NCBI GenBank assembly: GCA_008501635.1 | Contig: QQUJ01000017.1 | Coordinates: forward strand, 290,254 to 354,253 | DNA from: Pseudomonadota bacterium | Lineage (GTDB): Bacteria > Pseudomonadota > Gammaproteobacteria > QQUJ01 | Direction of reading: 5' to 3' | Length of the DNA stretch: 64,000 nt | Shown: in pieces, positions 47,695 through 56,568 of the stretch | Position numbering within the stretch: position 1 is the stretch's first letter | Layout: the number at the start of each line of letters is the position of its first letter | Position numbers and translations under genes: made by a program | The notes under the pieces: model-generated | The model's database searches: none | Told to the model about the DNA's origin: nothing | What the model saw: the letters and a program-made list of their open reading frames with translations, nothing else

Positions 47695-47962
47695 TAGAAC
47701 CTATCTCAGAATCCCGCGCGAGCTGTGCCGATCGCTTGTGGTTCGAGCGCCAGGCGCGGTGAGCGTGGTTGGGTCATTCCCAATGAGCGAGCCGCAACAC
47801 CGTGCTGGAGCCACGAGCGCCCGGCCCTTCGGGTTGGCCCCAGAGGTGCGCTGGCGGTGTTCTCGACTTGCCAATAGCGTTGCTATTGGCTGCGCCTTCG
47901 GGCCTACCCAGCGCACCCCTGGGGCTCAACACAGCACGCGCGGGATTCTGAGATAGGTTCTA
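47695..47962. mobile_element. 268-bp MITE-like element with perfect 26-bp terminal inverted repeats
   Basis: The left end TAGAACCTATCTCAGAATCC...(47695-47720) and right end (47937-47962) are exact reverse complements over 26 bases. The interior has no gene. Partial copies lacking the left end are at 29908-29975 and 46183-46296, and a short relative of its end is near 40963-40990. It lies 28 bases before the phosphatase start, so it is in its promoter. Confidence 0.8.
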
Positions 47963-47966
47963 ATCT

Positions 47967-48056
47967 CAAAATCCCCCGCGCGCGTGCCGGTCGTGGTATG
48001 TGGGTCCGGTACGAAAACCAGACCGGCCAAAATCCCCCGCGCGCGTGCCGGTCGTG
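47967..48056. repeat. Two identical 29-bp direct repeats separated by 32 bp
   Basis: A 29-base unit starting CAAAATCCCCCGCGCGCGTG and ending CGGTCGTG occurs at 47967-47995 and 48028-48056 without a mismatch. A related, inverted copy (27 bases) is at 63798-63824. It lies directly beside the MITE-like element. The spacing resembles a two-repeat CRISPR, but other evidence argues against that. Confidence 0.8.
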
Positions 48057-48071
48057 ATGACCTGTCGCCGC

Positions 48072-48578
48072 TCAGCGGCCACGGGTTCTACGCCGCCGCC
48101 GCGACAGAGCGCGGCGCAGGATATGCACCCACGGGCTCCATGTGCGGGGTGTCGGAGTATGGCCGAGCTGCAGCTCGGCCTTATCGAGGGCGTCCTCGAT
48201 CAACGCATCGTGCAGTGGGCGAAACGCCAGCGGCCAGCTGAAACGGGCCTTGCCGTCCGCCACCATCTCCAATCGGTGGCGCAGCAGGGAGTGCTGGTCG
48301 TCCACGCGTTCGATCTCGAAGCCGTGTTGACCCTGAAACCCCTGGGGCCCGGTGAAGGTAAAAAGGATGCTGCGCCCCGGACGGTAGTTGGCGATGAAAT
48401 AGCGAATCGGGCCGTGCCCGCCCACCGCGCCCTTGCCCAGCGGCCGATCGAAACGCATTGCCGGCCAACGTTCGCGCGGCCAGATTTGGTCGTTGCTCGA
48501 GGCGAGAGTGTCGAGCAGGGCACCGAGTTGCTCGGTGCTGGCCGTGATGATTCGTTCGTGAATATTGCGTACCCGCAT
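48072..48578 (-). CDS. SRPBCC/polyketide-cyclase-like protein
   Basis: A 168-residue protein with the START-like fold pattern: an early INHERIITASTEQLGALLDTLAS-like segment (VRNIHERIITASTEQLG), a central PIRYFIANYRPGRSILFTFTGPQGF, and a C-terminal helix with LIEDALDKAELQLGH. Such proteins bind hydrophobic ligands; the function is unknown. The arginine-rich end RRALSRRRRRTRGR is unusual. Confidence 0.7.
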   Translation of the reverse strand: MRVRNIHERIITASTEQLGALLDTLASSNDQIWPRERWPAMRFDRPLGKGAVGGHGPIRYFIANYRPGRSILFTFTGPQGFQGQHGFEIERVDDQHSLLRHRLEMVADGKARFSWPLAFRPLHDALIEDALDKAELQLGHTPTPRTWSPWVHILRRALSRRRRRTRGR

Positions 48579-48762
48579 CGCTCAAAACCCTTCTGTCGGT
48601 TGCAGCCGAGTGATGATTTCAGAGTGCCGTGTGGTCACAATGCTCGCTTGGGCATCGGGGGGCAGGAGCTTGCGCCAAATCCGCCGCCGGATTTATTGCG
48701 GCGAACCGCAGTTCGACCGTGCCATCTTCCCCCGCTCGGCTCTTTGCGCCACGCCGTTCCCC

Positions 48763-49080
48763 TCAGCCCAGGATGCGCCCATTGTCTGGCAGATTGTAGC
48801 CGTGGAGCCGTTGAATCCCTACTTTCAAAGCTTCGGCTGCCACTGCTGCCGGCAGGCAGCGGCCAATGCTGCGACCCTGAAAGGCATCGAGTGTGGCTAC
48901 AGCAATCCCGGTACCGCCGGAATCGGTGCTGTCAGACGCGCGGTGTTCGGCCGCCCAACTCCAATGGCGCCCGGGTTTCAGCACCAACAGCCAATCGAGT
49001 TCCTGCTCGGTCAGAGCGCTGCGCGGCACCAGATAACGCTGTTGGCGGCTCTGCGGTGGGAGTTGCTCCACCGTGACCAT
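48763..49080 (-). CDS. Possible hypothetical protein, 105 aa
   Basis: A 105-residue frame, MVTVEQLPPQSRQQRYLVPRSA onward in part (LTEQELDWLLVLKPGRHWSW), with a compositionally normal sequence. There is no ribosome-binding site before the start, so it may be a decayed or mis-started gene. No domain is recognised. Bases 48579-48762 and 49081-49224 show nothing else. Confidence 0.4.
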   Translation of the reverse strand: MVTVEQLPPQSRQQRYLVPRSALTEQELDWLLVLKPGRHWSWAAEHRASDSTDSGGTGIAVATLDAFQGRSIGRCLPAAVAAEALKVGIQRLHGYNLPDNGRILG

Positions 49081-49224
49081 AAACGAACGAACGTACTTTT
49101 ATCACGGGTGGTTTTCAGACACCGCGACCAGGGGTGCGGGTCAGAGACGCAGAATGTTCGTAATGCGTAACGCCGAAGTTTCATAGTAAGCTGCGGCATT
49201 CGTTTGCTCTCCAACAATTTCCTG

Positions 49225-50163
49225 ATGTCCCTGCTGAACAGCAATGCCTTTCTCTACAGCTTCGTGGTCCTGGTCTGGGGTTCCAGCTGGCTGGCCATGA
49301 AGTACCAGGTGGGTGTGGTACCGCCGGAACAATCGATCGCGTATCGGTTTCTGCTCGCCGCGCTGCTGCTCTGGGGTTTTGCCTGGTGGAGGCGCACGAA
49401 GTTGCGCTATACGTTGCTGCAACACGGGTGGATGGCGCTGCTCGGACTGACGCTCTTTTCGTTCAACTATCTGTTGGTCTATCTGTCCGCCGCCTACATC
49501 ACCAGCGGGTTGATTGCGGTGGTCTTTTCTTCGTTGGTGGTGATGAACATCGTCAACGGGGCAATTTTCTTTCGTCAGCGCATCCAGCCACGCGTGGTGG
49601 GGGGTGCCGTCGTCGGTTTGGCGGGTATCTCGCTGGTCTTTCTGCCCGAACTCGAGGGCTTCGATCTCTCCAGCGCCGCCTTTACCGCCCTGGGCTTGAG
49701 TCTGGCCGGTACCTATATCGCGTCGCTGGGCACCATGGTATCGCTGCGCACTCAGCGCGCGGGGATCGCGGTGCTTCCCAGCAACGCCTACAGCATGGCC
49801 TACGGTGCCTTGTGGATGCTGGCCTTTACGGTGGTGCGTGGCGAGACGCTGGTATTCGAAGTGTCAGTGAGCTACGTAACCTCGTTGCTCTACCTGGCGG
49901 TACCCGCTTCAGCCATGGGTTTTTTCTGTTTCCTGACCTTGCTCAGTCGTATCGGCCCGGATCGTGCCGCCTATGCCACCGTGCTTTTTCCCGTGGTGGC
50001 CCTGGCGCTTTCCACTGTGGCGGAAGGCTATCAGTGGACCTGGCTGGCGGCGCTGGGTGTAATGATGGTGGTCGGGGGTAACGTGCTCATCCTGGATAAG
50101 GGGTGGTTGCGGGCCCGGCTGTTCGGTCGGCCTGCGATCGCTGCCGGCAGCGAATCTGAATAA
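49225..50163 (+). CDS. EamA-family (DMT) transporter
   Basis: A 312-residue membrane protein starting at ATG 49225 with about ten hydrophobic helices in two EamA repeats (VVLVWGSSWLAMKYQVG at the start of the first; VPASAMGFFCFLTLLSRIGPDRAAYATVLFPVVAL in the second). It probably exports a small metabolite. It converges with the Lrp-type regulator. Confidence 0.88.
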   Translation: MSLLNSNAFLYSFVVLVWGSSWLAMKYQVGVVPPEQSIAYRFLLAALLLWGFAWWRRTKLRYTLLQHGWMALLGLTLFSFNYLLVYLSAAYITSGLIAVVFSSLVVMNIVNGAIFFRQRIQPRVVGGAVVGLAGISLVFLPELEGFDLSSAAFTALGLSLAGTYIASLGTMVSLRTQRAGIAVLPSNAYSMAYGALWMLAFTVVRGETLVFEVSVSYVTSLLYLAVPASAMGFFCFLTLLSRIGPDRAAYATVLFPVVALALSTVAEGYQWTWLAALGVMMVVGGNVLILDKGWLRARLFGRPAIAAGSESE

Positions 50164-50180
50164 CGGGACGACGCTGCCCC

Positions 50181-50678
50181 CTATTTTTGGGTGGACTGCT
50201 TCGACGGAGGTTGCAGCGCGTCCAGCGGGTAGCCGCTGAACGGTTTGGTGCGATCCATGACCACATGGCTGCACAGTTCGATGACCCCGGCGCCCGCCTC
50301 GATGAGTCGGTCGCTGACTGTTTGATAGTGGCGCATGTCGCGGCAGACGACGTTGAGCATGTAATCGAAGACGCCACTCACCTGGTGGCACTCGACGACC
50401 TCGTCCAGTGATTTCACCTCGGCCTCGAAGCGTTCCATGTGCTTTTTGCGATGGTCGTGCAGGGTGATCGTGGCGATGATGGTCACCGATTGGCAGACCT
50501 GTTCGAGATCGATGCGCGCCCCGAATCCCTCTACCACCCCCTCCTCCTGAAGCCGGCGTACGCGATCCAGGCAGGCGCTGGGCGAGAGACCGACCCGTTC
50601 CGCCAATGCCTGATTGGTGATGCGCCCATCGTGCTGCAATTCGGCCAGCAAGCGCAGGTTGATCCGGTCCAGTTTCAT
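50181..50678 (-). CDS. Lrp/AsnC-family regulator, likely of arginine catabolism
   Basis: A 165-residue Lrp/AsnC protein: N-terminal winged helix (LLAELQHDGRITNQALAERVGLSPSACLDRVRRLQ) and C-terminal RAM ligand domain (CHQVSGVFDYMLNVVCRDM). It is divergent from arginase and ornithine aminotransferase genes across a 234-base region with repeated TATTCGG motifs and a palindrome, so it probably regulates them in response to an amino acid. Confidence 0.9.
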   Translation of the reverse strand: MKLDRINLRLLAELQHDGRITNQALAERVGLSPSACLDRVRRLQEEGVVEGFGARIDLEQVCQSVTIIATITLHDHRKKHMERFEAEVKSLDEVVECHQVSGVFDYMLNVVCRDMRHYQTVSDRLIEAGAGVIELCSHVVMDRTKPFSGYPLDALQPPSKQSTQK

Positions 50679-50709
50679 GCGATGCCCCTTTGCCAGTACA
50701 ACTGAAGAT

Positions 50710-50873
50710 TATTCGGTTTCTTGGGTATTCGGGCGCATTTCCGTCGTCTTTGATTCGATATATCCCAACCTATTCGGTGCGATTTATGGCAACCTTTTCC
50801 GTTAAATCAATTGCTTAAAGCGCTGAAGCAAGGCGCTCATAAAGCATAGATCACAGCCAAATGATATTTGGCT
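50710..50873. promoter_or_regulatory. Divergent control region of the arginase operon
   Basis: Three TATTCGG direct repeats at 50710-50716, 50726-50732 and 50771-50777 lie nearer the regulator. A perfect palindrome AGCCAAAT-GAT-ATTTGGCT at 50855-50873 lies 39 bases before the arginase start. The region is AT-rich. I infer binding sites for the Lrp-type protein, but which motif it uses is unknown. Confidence 0.55.
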
Positions 50874-50912
50874 GGTGGTCGCAGATGTCACGCCCAAGGT
50901 TGGGAGGTGTGG

Positions 50913-51830
50913 ATGTACAGCCAGCACATCACCTTGATTCAGGCCGCTTTCAGCGGCGGAGCCGGGATTTCCGGATGTGAACTTGCACCGTCGGCCCTGC
51001 GTCAGGCCGGGCTGGGAAACGCACTGCGCCTTACCGGGCATTGGGTGCGTGAGGCCGAACTCGATCTGACGGACTGCGCGCCCAGCGGGCGTGCCGCGCT
51101 GCCCCAATTGGTCACGGCGTGTCAGCGTGTGCGCACAGCGGTGGACGCAGCGCTGGCCGTTGGTGAACTACCCATTCTGGTTGGCGGCGACCATAGCCTG
51201 AGTATCGGATCGCTCGCCGCCGTTGCACGGCATTGCGCCCAGCGCAGGCGGCCGTTATGGGTGCTGTGGTTCGATGCCCATGCGGATTTCAACACCATAG
51301 TCACATCCCCGTCCGGGAACGTTCATGGTATGCCCGTAGCCGCGGTATGCGGTCTGGGTGATGCCGCACTGCTGGCGGTGGGCGATCGGGTTCCCATGGT
51401 GGATCCCGACCACCTGTATCTGTTGGGAGTGCGGGCCGTCGACACGGTGGAACGCGAGTTGCTGCAGGGTTCTCCGGTCAACGTGTATACCGCGCAGGAT
51501 GCGCGGGACCACGGTCTTGCCACCTTGGTCGAGGGAGTGCTGCGGCAGGTGGCGGCCAGCGGCGGACACCTGCATGTCAGTCTCGACATCGATGTGATGG
51601 ATCCTCTGGTGGCGCCGGGCGTCGGGAGTCCTGAGGCGCATGGAATCGAACCGCAACAGATGCAGCAGGCTTTGCAGTGCATTGCACAGAGTGGATTGCT
51701 GGCGTCACTGGACGTGATGGAGCTCAACCCGCTCCAGGATTTCTGCGGCGTTACGGCGCGCCTCACCGTCGGCCTCGTTGAGACCGTGGTGGGACGAGCC
51801 GCGACCATCAGATCAGCCGGTAGTTTTTAG
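50913..51830 (+). CDS. rocF: Arginase
   Basis: A 305-residue ureohydrolase, starting at ATG 50913 (GGGAGG upstream). The two-manganese site is complete: GGDH (D93-H94), DAHAD (D121, H123, D125) and DIDVMDP (about D222, D224). HGMPVA after residue 130 and SPEAHG near 245 fit arginase rather than agmatinase. It hydrolyses arginine to ornithine and urea and is followed 16 bases later by ornithine aminotransferase. Confidence 0.9.
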   Translation: MYSQHITLIQAAFSGGAGISGCELAPSALRQAGLGNALRLTGHWVREAELDLTDCAPSGRAALPQLVTACQRVRTAVDAALAVGELPILVGGDHSLSIGSLAAVARHCAQRRRPLWVLWFDAHADFNTIVTSPSGNVHGMPVAAVCGLGDAALLAVGDRVPMVDPDHLYLLGVRAVDTVERELLQGSPVNVYTAQDARDHGLATLVEGVLRQVAASGGHLHVSLDIDVMDPLVAPGVGSPEAHGIEPQQMQQALQCIAQSGLLASLDVMELNPLQDFCGVTARLTVGLVETVVGRAATIRSAGSF

Positions 51831-51846
51831 TGAAAGGAGTCGGCCT

Positions 51847-53091
51847 ATGAAAACGTTGAGCACAGTGCGGGAAATGGAGATGCCGCATCGTTCACAGCAG
51901 GAGATCATGGCGCAGGCCGAGCACTATGGCGCCACCAATTACCATCCGCTGCCCGTCGTGTTGGCGCAGGCCGACGATGTCTGGGTATGGGACAGCGAAG
52001 GCAGGCGCTATCTCGATTGCCTGAGCGCCTACTCCGCGGTCAATCAGGGTCACCGCCATCCGCGCATCGTCCAGGCGTTGAAGGATCAGGCCGAGCGCCT
52101 GACGCTCACCTCGCGCGCCTTCCACAACGATCGCATGGGCCCGTTCCTGGAGAGACTCTGCAACCTCGCCGAGATGGATCGGGCGCTACCCATGAACACC
52201 GGTGCCGAGGCGGTGGAGACCGCCATCAAGACCGCCCGCAAATGGGGTTACACGGTCAAGGGCGTGGCGCACGATCAGGCGGAGATCATCGTCTGCCGCA
52301 ACAATTTCCATGGCCGCACCACCACCATCGTCGGCTTCTCCAGCGAAGCGCAATACCGCGACGGTTTTGGTCCCTTTGCGCCGGGTTTCAAAACTATCGA
52401 TTTTGGCGATTCCGCCCAGCTCGAAGCGGCCATCACCGCCAACACGGTGGCGTTTCTGGTCGAGCCGATCCAGGGCGAGGGCGGGATTGTGGTGCCGCCG
52501 AGCGGCTATTTCACCACGGTGCGTCGTATCTGCTCCCGGTACAACGTGCTCTACATCGCCGACGAGATCCAAACCGGACTGGGGCGCACCGGTAAGCGGT
52601 TTGCCTATCAGCATGATCACGACGCGAAACCCGACATGCTGATCGTCGGCAAGGCACTGGGCGGTGGTGTCTATCCGGTATCGGCGGTCATCGCCCCCGA
52701 GGCGGTGCTCGGCGTGTTCCGGCCCGGCGATCACGGCAGCACTTTTGGTGGCAATCCGCTGGGGGCTGCGGTGGCCGATGTCGCGCTGCAGGTGCTGGAA
52801 GATGAGCGCCTGGCCGAGCGTGCCGCGGAGTCCGGTGCCTACCTGATGGCGCGGCTGAAGAAGATTCAGAGTTGCAAGATTGCCGAGGTGCGCGGCAGGG
52901 GATTGCTGATCGGCATCGAGTTGACCCCGGAGGTGGGACACGCCCGTCGCTACTGCGAACAACTTCTCGAACGCGGTCTGCTCTGCAAGGAGACCCACGA
53001 GCGGGTGGTGCGCCTCGCCCCGCCTCTGACCATTCGCCGTCCGCAGCTCGATTTCATGCTGGAGCAGATCGAGGCGGTGTTGGCCGGGTGA
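51847..53091 (+). CDS. rocD: Ornithine aminotransferase
   Basis: A 414-residue class III aminotransferase, starting at ATG 51847 (AAAGGAG upstream). The N-terminus has the OAT pattern HYGATNYHPLPVVL, the catalytic-lysine motif MLIVGKALGGGVYPVSAV (about K269), and FGGNPLGAAVA. It converts ornithine to glutamate semialdehyde, completing the arginase route to proline or glutamate together with rocF. Confidence 0.93.
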   Translation: MKTLSTVREMEMPHRSQQEIMAQAEHYGATNYHPLPVVLAQADDVWVWDSEGRRYLDCLSAYSAVNQGHRHPRIVQALKDQAERLTLTSRAFHNDRMGPFLERLCNLAEMDRALPMNTGAEAVETAIKTARKWGYTVKGVAHDQAEIIVCRNNFHGRTTTIVGFSSEAQYRDGFGPFAPGFKTIDFGDSAQLEAAITANTVAFLVEPIQGEGGIVVPPSGYFTTVRRICSRYNVLYIADEIQTGLGRTGKRFAYQHDHDAKPDMLIVGKALGGGVYPVSAVIAPEAVLGVFRPGDHGSTFGGNPLGAAVADVALQVLEDERLAERAAESGAYLMARLKKIQSCKIAEVRGRGLLIGIELTPEVGHARRYCEQLLERGLLCKETHERVVRLAPPLTIRRPQLDFMLEQIEAVLAG

Positions 53092-53147
53092 CCAAGAGGG
53101 GCGAGCCGTTTCTTCGCGGTCCTGAAACCTGGCGCGATTCAGGCGAG

Positions 53148-54050
53148 TCACTGCATCAGATAGTGGTCTACCACCAGAAAGCCGAACAGCAGCGCCAGAT
53201 AAGCGATGGAGTAACTGAACAGCTCCATCGCCCTGGCGTCATCCGCGCTGCGAAACAGCAGCCACGCTTTACGCACGAATTCCAGACCGAGAATGACCGC
53301 CCCGGCAAGATAGAGATAGCCGGACATGCGCACCGCGAACGGTAGCAGGGTCACCGCAAACAGCAGGCCGCTGTAGAGCAGGATCTGCAGCTTGGTAAAC
53401 GGTACGCCATGGGTGACCGGCAGCATGGGCAGTCCGGCGCGTGCGTACTCCTCGCGGCGGCGGATAGCCAGGGGCCAGAAATGGGGTGGGGTCCAGATGA
53501 AGATGATCAGAAACAACAGGAACGCCTCCAGCGTGACCTCGCCGGTCACCGCCGCCCAGCCGAGCAGGGGTGGCGCGGCACCGGCCGCCCCACCCCAAAC
53601 GATGTTCTGTGGTGTGGTGCGTTTGAGAAACAGGGTGTAGATCACCGCGTAACCGATCAGCGAGGTAAAGGTCAGCACGGCGGTCAGCGGATTGACCCAG
53701 GCTGCCAGCAACACCATGGCGGTCGCGCCCAGGGTGAGGGCAAAAACCAGGGCGCGGCGCTGGTCGAGGCGCCCGGTGGGCAATGGACGGCCGCGGGTGC
53801 GTTCCATCCGCGCGTCGCTGCGCTCCTCCACCAGATGGTTGATGGCGGCGCCGCTGGCTGCAGCCAGGGCGATGCCGAGGGTACCGAACACCAGGGGCTG
53901 CCACGGCACCATGCCGGGTATTGCCAGCAGCATGCCCACCACCGCAGTAAAGACGATCAGCAGTACCACCTTGGGTTTGGTTAGCTCGTAGTAACTGCGC
54001 CAGGCTCCGGGGGAGGCGGTGGCGGGCAGTGCCGGATCGCGAGCGCTCAT
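53148..54050 (-). CDS. ctaB: Protoheme IX farnesyltransferase
   Basis: A 300-residue UbiA-family membrane enzyme that farnesylates heme b to heme O for the terminal oxidase. The motif NHLVEERSDARMERTRGRPL (about 76-95) holds the divalent-cation-binding aspartates/arginines, and there are about nine helices. It overlaps the preceding gene by four bases. Confidence 0.93.
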   Translation of the reverse strand: MSARDPALPATASPGAWRSYYELTKPKVVLLIVFTAVVGMLLAIPGMVPWQPLVFGTLGIALAAASGAAINHLVEERSDARMERTRGRPLPTGRLDQRRALVFALTLGATAMVLLAAWVNPLTAVLTFTSLIGYAVIYTLFLKRTTPQNIVWGGAAGAAPPLLGWAAVTGEVTLEAFLLFLIIFIWTPPHFWPLAIRRREEYARAGLPMLPVTHGVPFTKLQILLYSGLLFAVTLLPFAVRMSGYLYLAGAVILGLEFVRKAWLLFRSADDARAMELFSYSIAYLALLFGFLVVDHYLMQ

Positions 54051-54655
54051 TGCCGCGGTACCCTCCAGTCTTTGGAAACCTTGAGCAGACGCTTGAGATC
54101 CTTGAGCAGATCTTTGGCGGATGCTGTTGCAGGGTAGTACATCATGGCGTCGCCCAGCGGATCGATCAGCACCACCGCCCCGGGCTCCAGTGGTTGATCG
54201 ATCAGTTGATCCCTTTGCGATACACCCAGCATCAGGCGCGGGTCGTCCTGCTTTAACCGGGTGACGCTGTCCGCTGCGGGCGATGTGGAAAAGAGGAGCA
54301 TCCGTTCGACGCGCGCGCGCTCGACGCCGGCCGCGCGGCGCACCTGACGCAGTTCATGGAGGCGCGCCACGCAGCGCGGGCCACAGTCGGAACCGGTGAT
54401 CAGCAGAATGATCCAGGTGTTGGCCGCTTCTGCAAGCGTCATTGGCCGGTCGTCGACCCCCTGCAGTCGCCACGTTGCCGCAGCGACGGGCGGATCGATC
54501 AGCATGCCCCGATTGGCTTGCGACTGGGGCAGCCAGCCGGGATTGAGATAGAAGAGGACGGCAGCCAGAAACGGCAAGCCGAAGATCATTGCCATGGCCC
54601 ACAACGGACCCAAACCGCGCCTGGAAGGGGTCCGCGCGAGGGGTTCAGCACTCAT
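54047..54655 (-). CDS. Cytochrome oxidase-linked membrane-anchored protein
   Basis: A 202-residue protein with one N-terminal helix (AMAMIFGLPFLAAVLFYL) and a periplasmic domain reminiscent of SCO/thioredoxin-like proteins. The pair in GSDCGPRC (two cysteines, three between) is in the place of a redox/Cu motif. It lies between SURF1 and ctaB in the usual position of an uncharacterised oxidase assembly gene. I start it at ATG 54653-54655. Confidence 0.75.
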   Translation of the reverse strand: MSAEPLARTPSRRGLGPLWAMAMIFGLPFLAAVLFYLNPGWLPQSQANRGMLIDPPVAAATWRLQGVDDRPMTLAEAANTWIILLITGSDCGPRCVARLHELRQVRRAAGVERARVERMLLFSTSPAADSVTRLKQDDPRLMLGVSQRDQLIDQPLEPGAVVLIDPLGDAMMYYPATASAKDLLKDLKRLLKVSKDWRVPRQ

Positions 54656-55401
54656 TCGTTCCTCTCCTTTTTGCGCGAGAGCGCCGCCCAAACGATGAGC
54701 GCCATGGCGCTGAAGGCGAACCACTGGATCGCGTAGCCATAGTGCATGCTGGGATCGGGCTGCGGCAGGGTCCAGCTGCGCTGATAGCCATCGGGAACAT
54801 CGGCATCCAGCAGCAGCACCAGCGGCAGGGTGTATTCCCCACTGCGGGCGCTGAAGAGGTCTGGATCGGCAAACAGCCACGGCCGGTGCCACGGCGTCGC
54901 ATCGCTGTTGGCGGGACCGAGGCGCAGCGGCGGTGCAGCGGGCGAGACCAGTCGGCCGGTAACGTTCACCGTTTGCGTGTCGCTGGTGAGCGCTGCCAGA
55001 TCGGCGCCAGCCTGAGCATTCGCCACCCAACCGCGATTGACCAGAAGGGTGCGCGCGCTGCCGGCGATGCGCAATGGGGTGATGATATGCGCACCCTGCA
55101 CCCCCTGATTGCGGCGATGTGCGATGTGAAACTGGTGCTCGAAGTCGTAGCGCCCGCGGAGTTCGACCCGGGTGAAGCGCAGATCGGCGCTCTGCGCAAA
55201 GTCGATATCGCCAATGGCGATCGGTTGCTGATCGAAACGCTCGCTCAACAAGGCAGCGAGCTGGGCCTTCTCCTCGGCGCGCTGCAGTTGCCAGACGCCG
55301 AGCGCCAGGCAGAGCATTGCCACCAGGGTCGCGGCCAGGGTCAAACCCAGGCGCGGTCGAAATTCCTGACCGCCGATGCGTAGAGAGGTGCTATAACTCA
55401 T
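54652..55401 (-). CDS. SURF1-family cytochrome oxidase assembly protein
   Basis: A 249-residue protein with two end helices (LAATLVAMLCLALGVWQLQRAEEK and FAFSAMALIVWAALSRKK) and a periplasmic middle containing LRGRYDFEHQFHIAHRRNQGVQGAHIITPLR and LVNRGWVA, the SURF1 pattern. It assists heme A insertion into subunit I. It starts at ATG 55399-55401. Confidence 0.9.
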   Translation of the reverse strand: MSYSTSLRIGGQEFRPRLGLTLAATLVAMLCLALGVWQLQRAEEKAQLAALLSERFDQQPIAIGDIDFAQSADLRFTRVELRGRYDFEHQFHIAHRRNQGVQGAHIITPLRIAGSARTLLVNRGWVANAQAGADLAALTSDTQTVNVTGRLVSPAAPPLRLGPANSDATPWHRPWLFADPDLFSARSGEYTLPLVLLLDADVPDGYQRSWTLPQPDPSMHYGYAIQWFAFSAMALIVWAALSRKKERNE

Positions 55402-55480
55402 GTATGTCTCGGGTCTCCGGAGTCGATGTGGCGAGTCCCGGACCGATACGGGCCCGCAAGCCATTTACCAGGAGGTGCCT

Positions 55481-55696
55481 ATGGACCTCGTCATCAAAAT
55501 CCCGCTCTTCATCCTGCTGGGATTGATCGTCTTTTCCCTGGCGGAAGCGATGTTCTTTCTGGCCCGCGATGATGGCAGCCGCGACAAGACGCGCATGGTG
55601 CGCGCGCTGACGGTGCGGATCACGCTGTCGCTGATGCTGTTCGTTTTGCTGATGGCGGGCTACTACTTCGGTCTGGTGGAGCCCCACTCCAAGTAG
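55481..55696 (+). CDS. DUF2909-like twin-helix membrane protein, 71 aa
   Basis: A small protein of 71 residues with two hydrophobic helices (IPLFILLGLIVFSLAEAMFFLA and ITLSLMLFVLLMAGYYFGLV) and the short polar loop DDGSRDKTRMVRALTVR, the DUF2909 pattern. It starts at ATG 55481 with AGGAGG upstream. It is the only plus-strand gene in the oxidase cluster. Confidence 0.85.
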   Translation: MDLVIKIPLFILLGLIVFSLAEAMFFLARDDGSRDKTRMVRALTVRITLSLMLFVLLMAGYYFGLVEPHSK

Positions 55697-55699
55697 CGT

Positions 55700-56566
55700 C
55701 TACAGCCAGTAAACGAAAATAAACAGGCCCAGCCAGACCACATCCACAAAGTGCCAGTACCAGGCGACCGCCTCGAAGGCGAAGTGATTGTGCGGCTGGA
55801 AGTGTCCTTTCAGCGCTCGTCCAAGTATCGCGATGAGCATGATCGCGCCCAGCGTCACATGCATCCCGTGAAAGCCGGTAAGAATGTAGAAAGTCGAGCC
55901 GTAGACGCCTGAGGCGAGCGTGAGGTTAAGGTTTTTGTAGCCCTCGTGGTACTCGAACGCCTGCAGGCCGACGAAGATCAGGCCCAGTGCGACCGTCGCA
56001 GACAGTCCCCAAATGAGCTGAGGACGGCTGTTGATCTTCAAGCCCCAGTGGGCCCAGGTGACGGTGGCACCGCTCGAGAGCAGGATCAGCGTGTTGATCG
56101 CGGGGATTCCCCAGGCGCCCATGGGCGTGAACTCCCCCCCGAGTTGCCCTGGCCCCGCCGTTGGCCATTGCGCGACGAACTGGCTGTGGAGAATCTCCTG
56201 GGAGATGCCGAGATAGCCCTCGCCACCCAACCACGGCACGGCGATGTTGCGGATGTAGTAGAGCGCGCCGAAGAAGCTGGCGAAGAAGAAGACCTCCGAG
56301 GCGATGAACCAGTACATCCCCTGGCGGAAGGAGCGATCCTCGCGTTGGCGATAGCTGCCCGCGAGATTCTCGCCGATCACATCGCCAAACCAGCCGTACA
56401 TGAAATACGCAATCAGCAGAAAGGCGATACCCATCATCGCCACACCCACGGTGCCAACGCCGTTGAGAGCCAGTGCCGCACCGCACAGTAGCAGCAGCAA
56501 CGAGCCGCCCGCGATGACGGGCCACGGGCTGGGCTCGGGTACAAAGTAGTGGTCGTCGGCCGCCAT
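55700..56566 (-). CDS. coxC: Cytochrome c oxidase subunit III
   Basis: A 288-residue protein with seven helices, including YWFIASEVFFFASFFGALYY, WGLKINSRPQ, STFYILTGFHGMHVTLGAIML (the LTGFHG and H-x5-G motifs) and the terminal WYWHFVDVVWLGLFIFVYW. It belongs to the heme-copper oxidase assembled from coxBA and the assembly genes upstream. Confidence 0.95.
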   Translation of the reverse strand: MAADDHYFVPEPSPWPVIAGGSLLLLLCGAALALNGVGTVGVAMMGIAFLLIAYFMYGWFGDVIGENLAGSYRQREDRSFRQGMYWFIASEVFFFASFFGALYYIRNIAVPWLGGEGYLGISQEILHSQFVAQWPTAGPGQLGGEFTPMGAWGIPAINTLILLSSGATVTWAHWGLKINSRPQLIWGLSATVALGLIFVGLQAFEYHEGYKNLNLTLASGVYGSTFYILTGFHGMHVTLGAIMLIAILGRALKGHFQPHNHFAFEAVAWYWHFVDVVWLGLFIFVYWL

Positions 56567-56568
56567 GC

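Noticed and set aside
47967..48056. Two identical 29-bp repeats with a 32-bp spacer, like a minimal CRISPR
   Set aside because: The unit lacks the internal palindrome of a 29-bp type I repeat, there are no cas genes, a related copy occurs in inverted orientation at 63798, and it abuts a MITE-like element. A dispersed repeat is a better reading.
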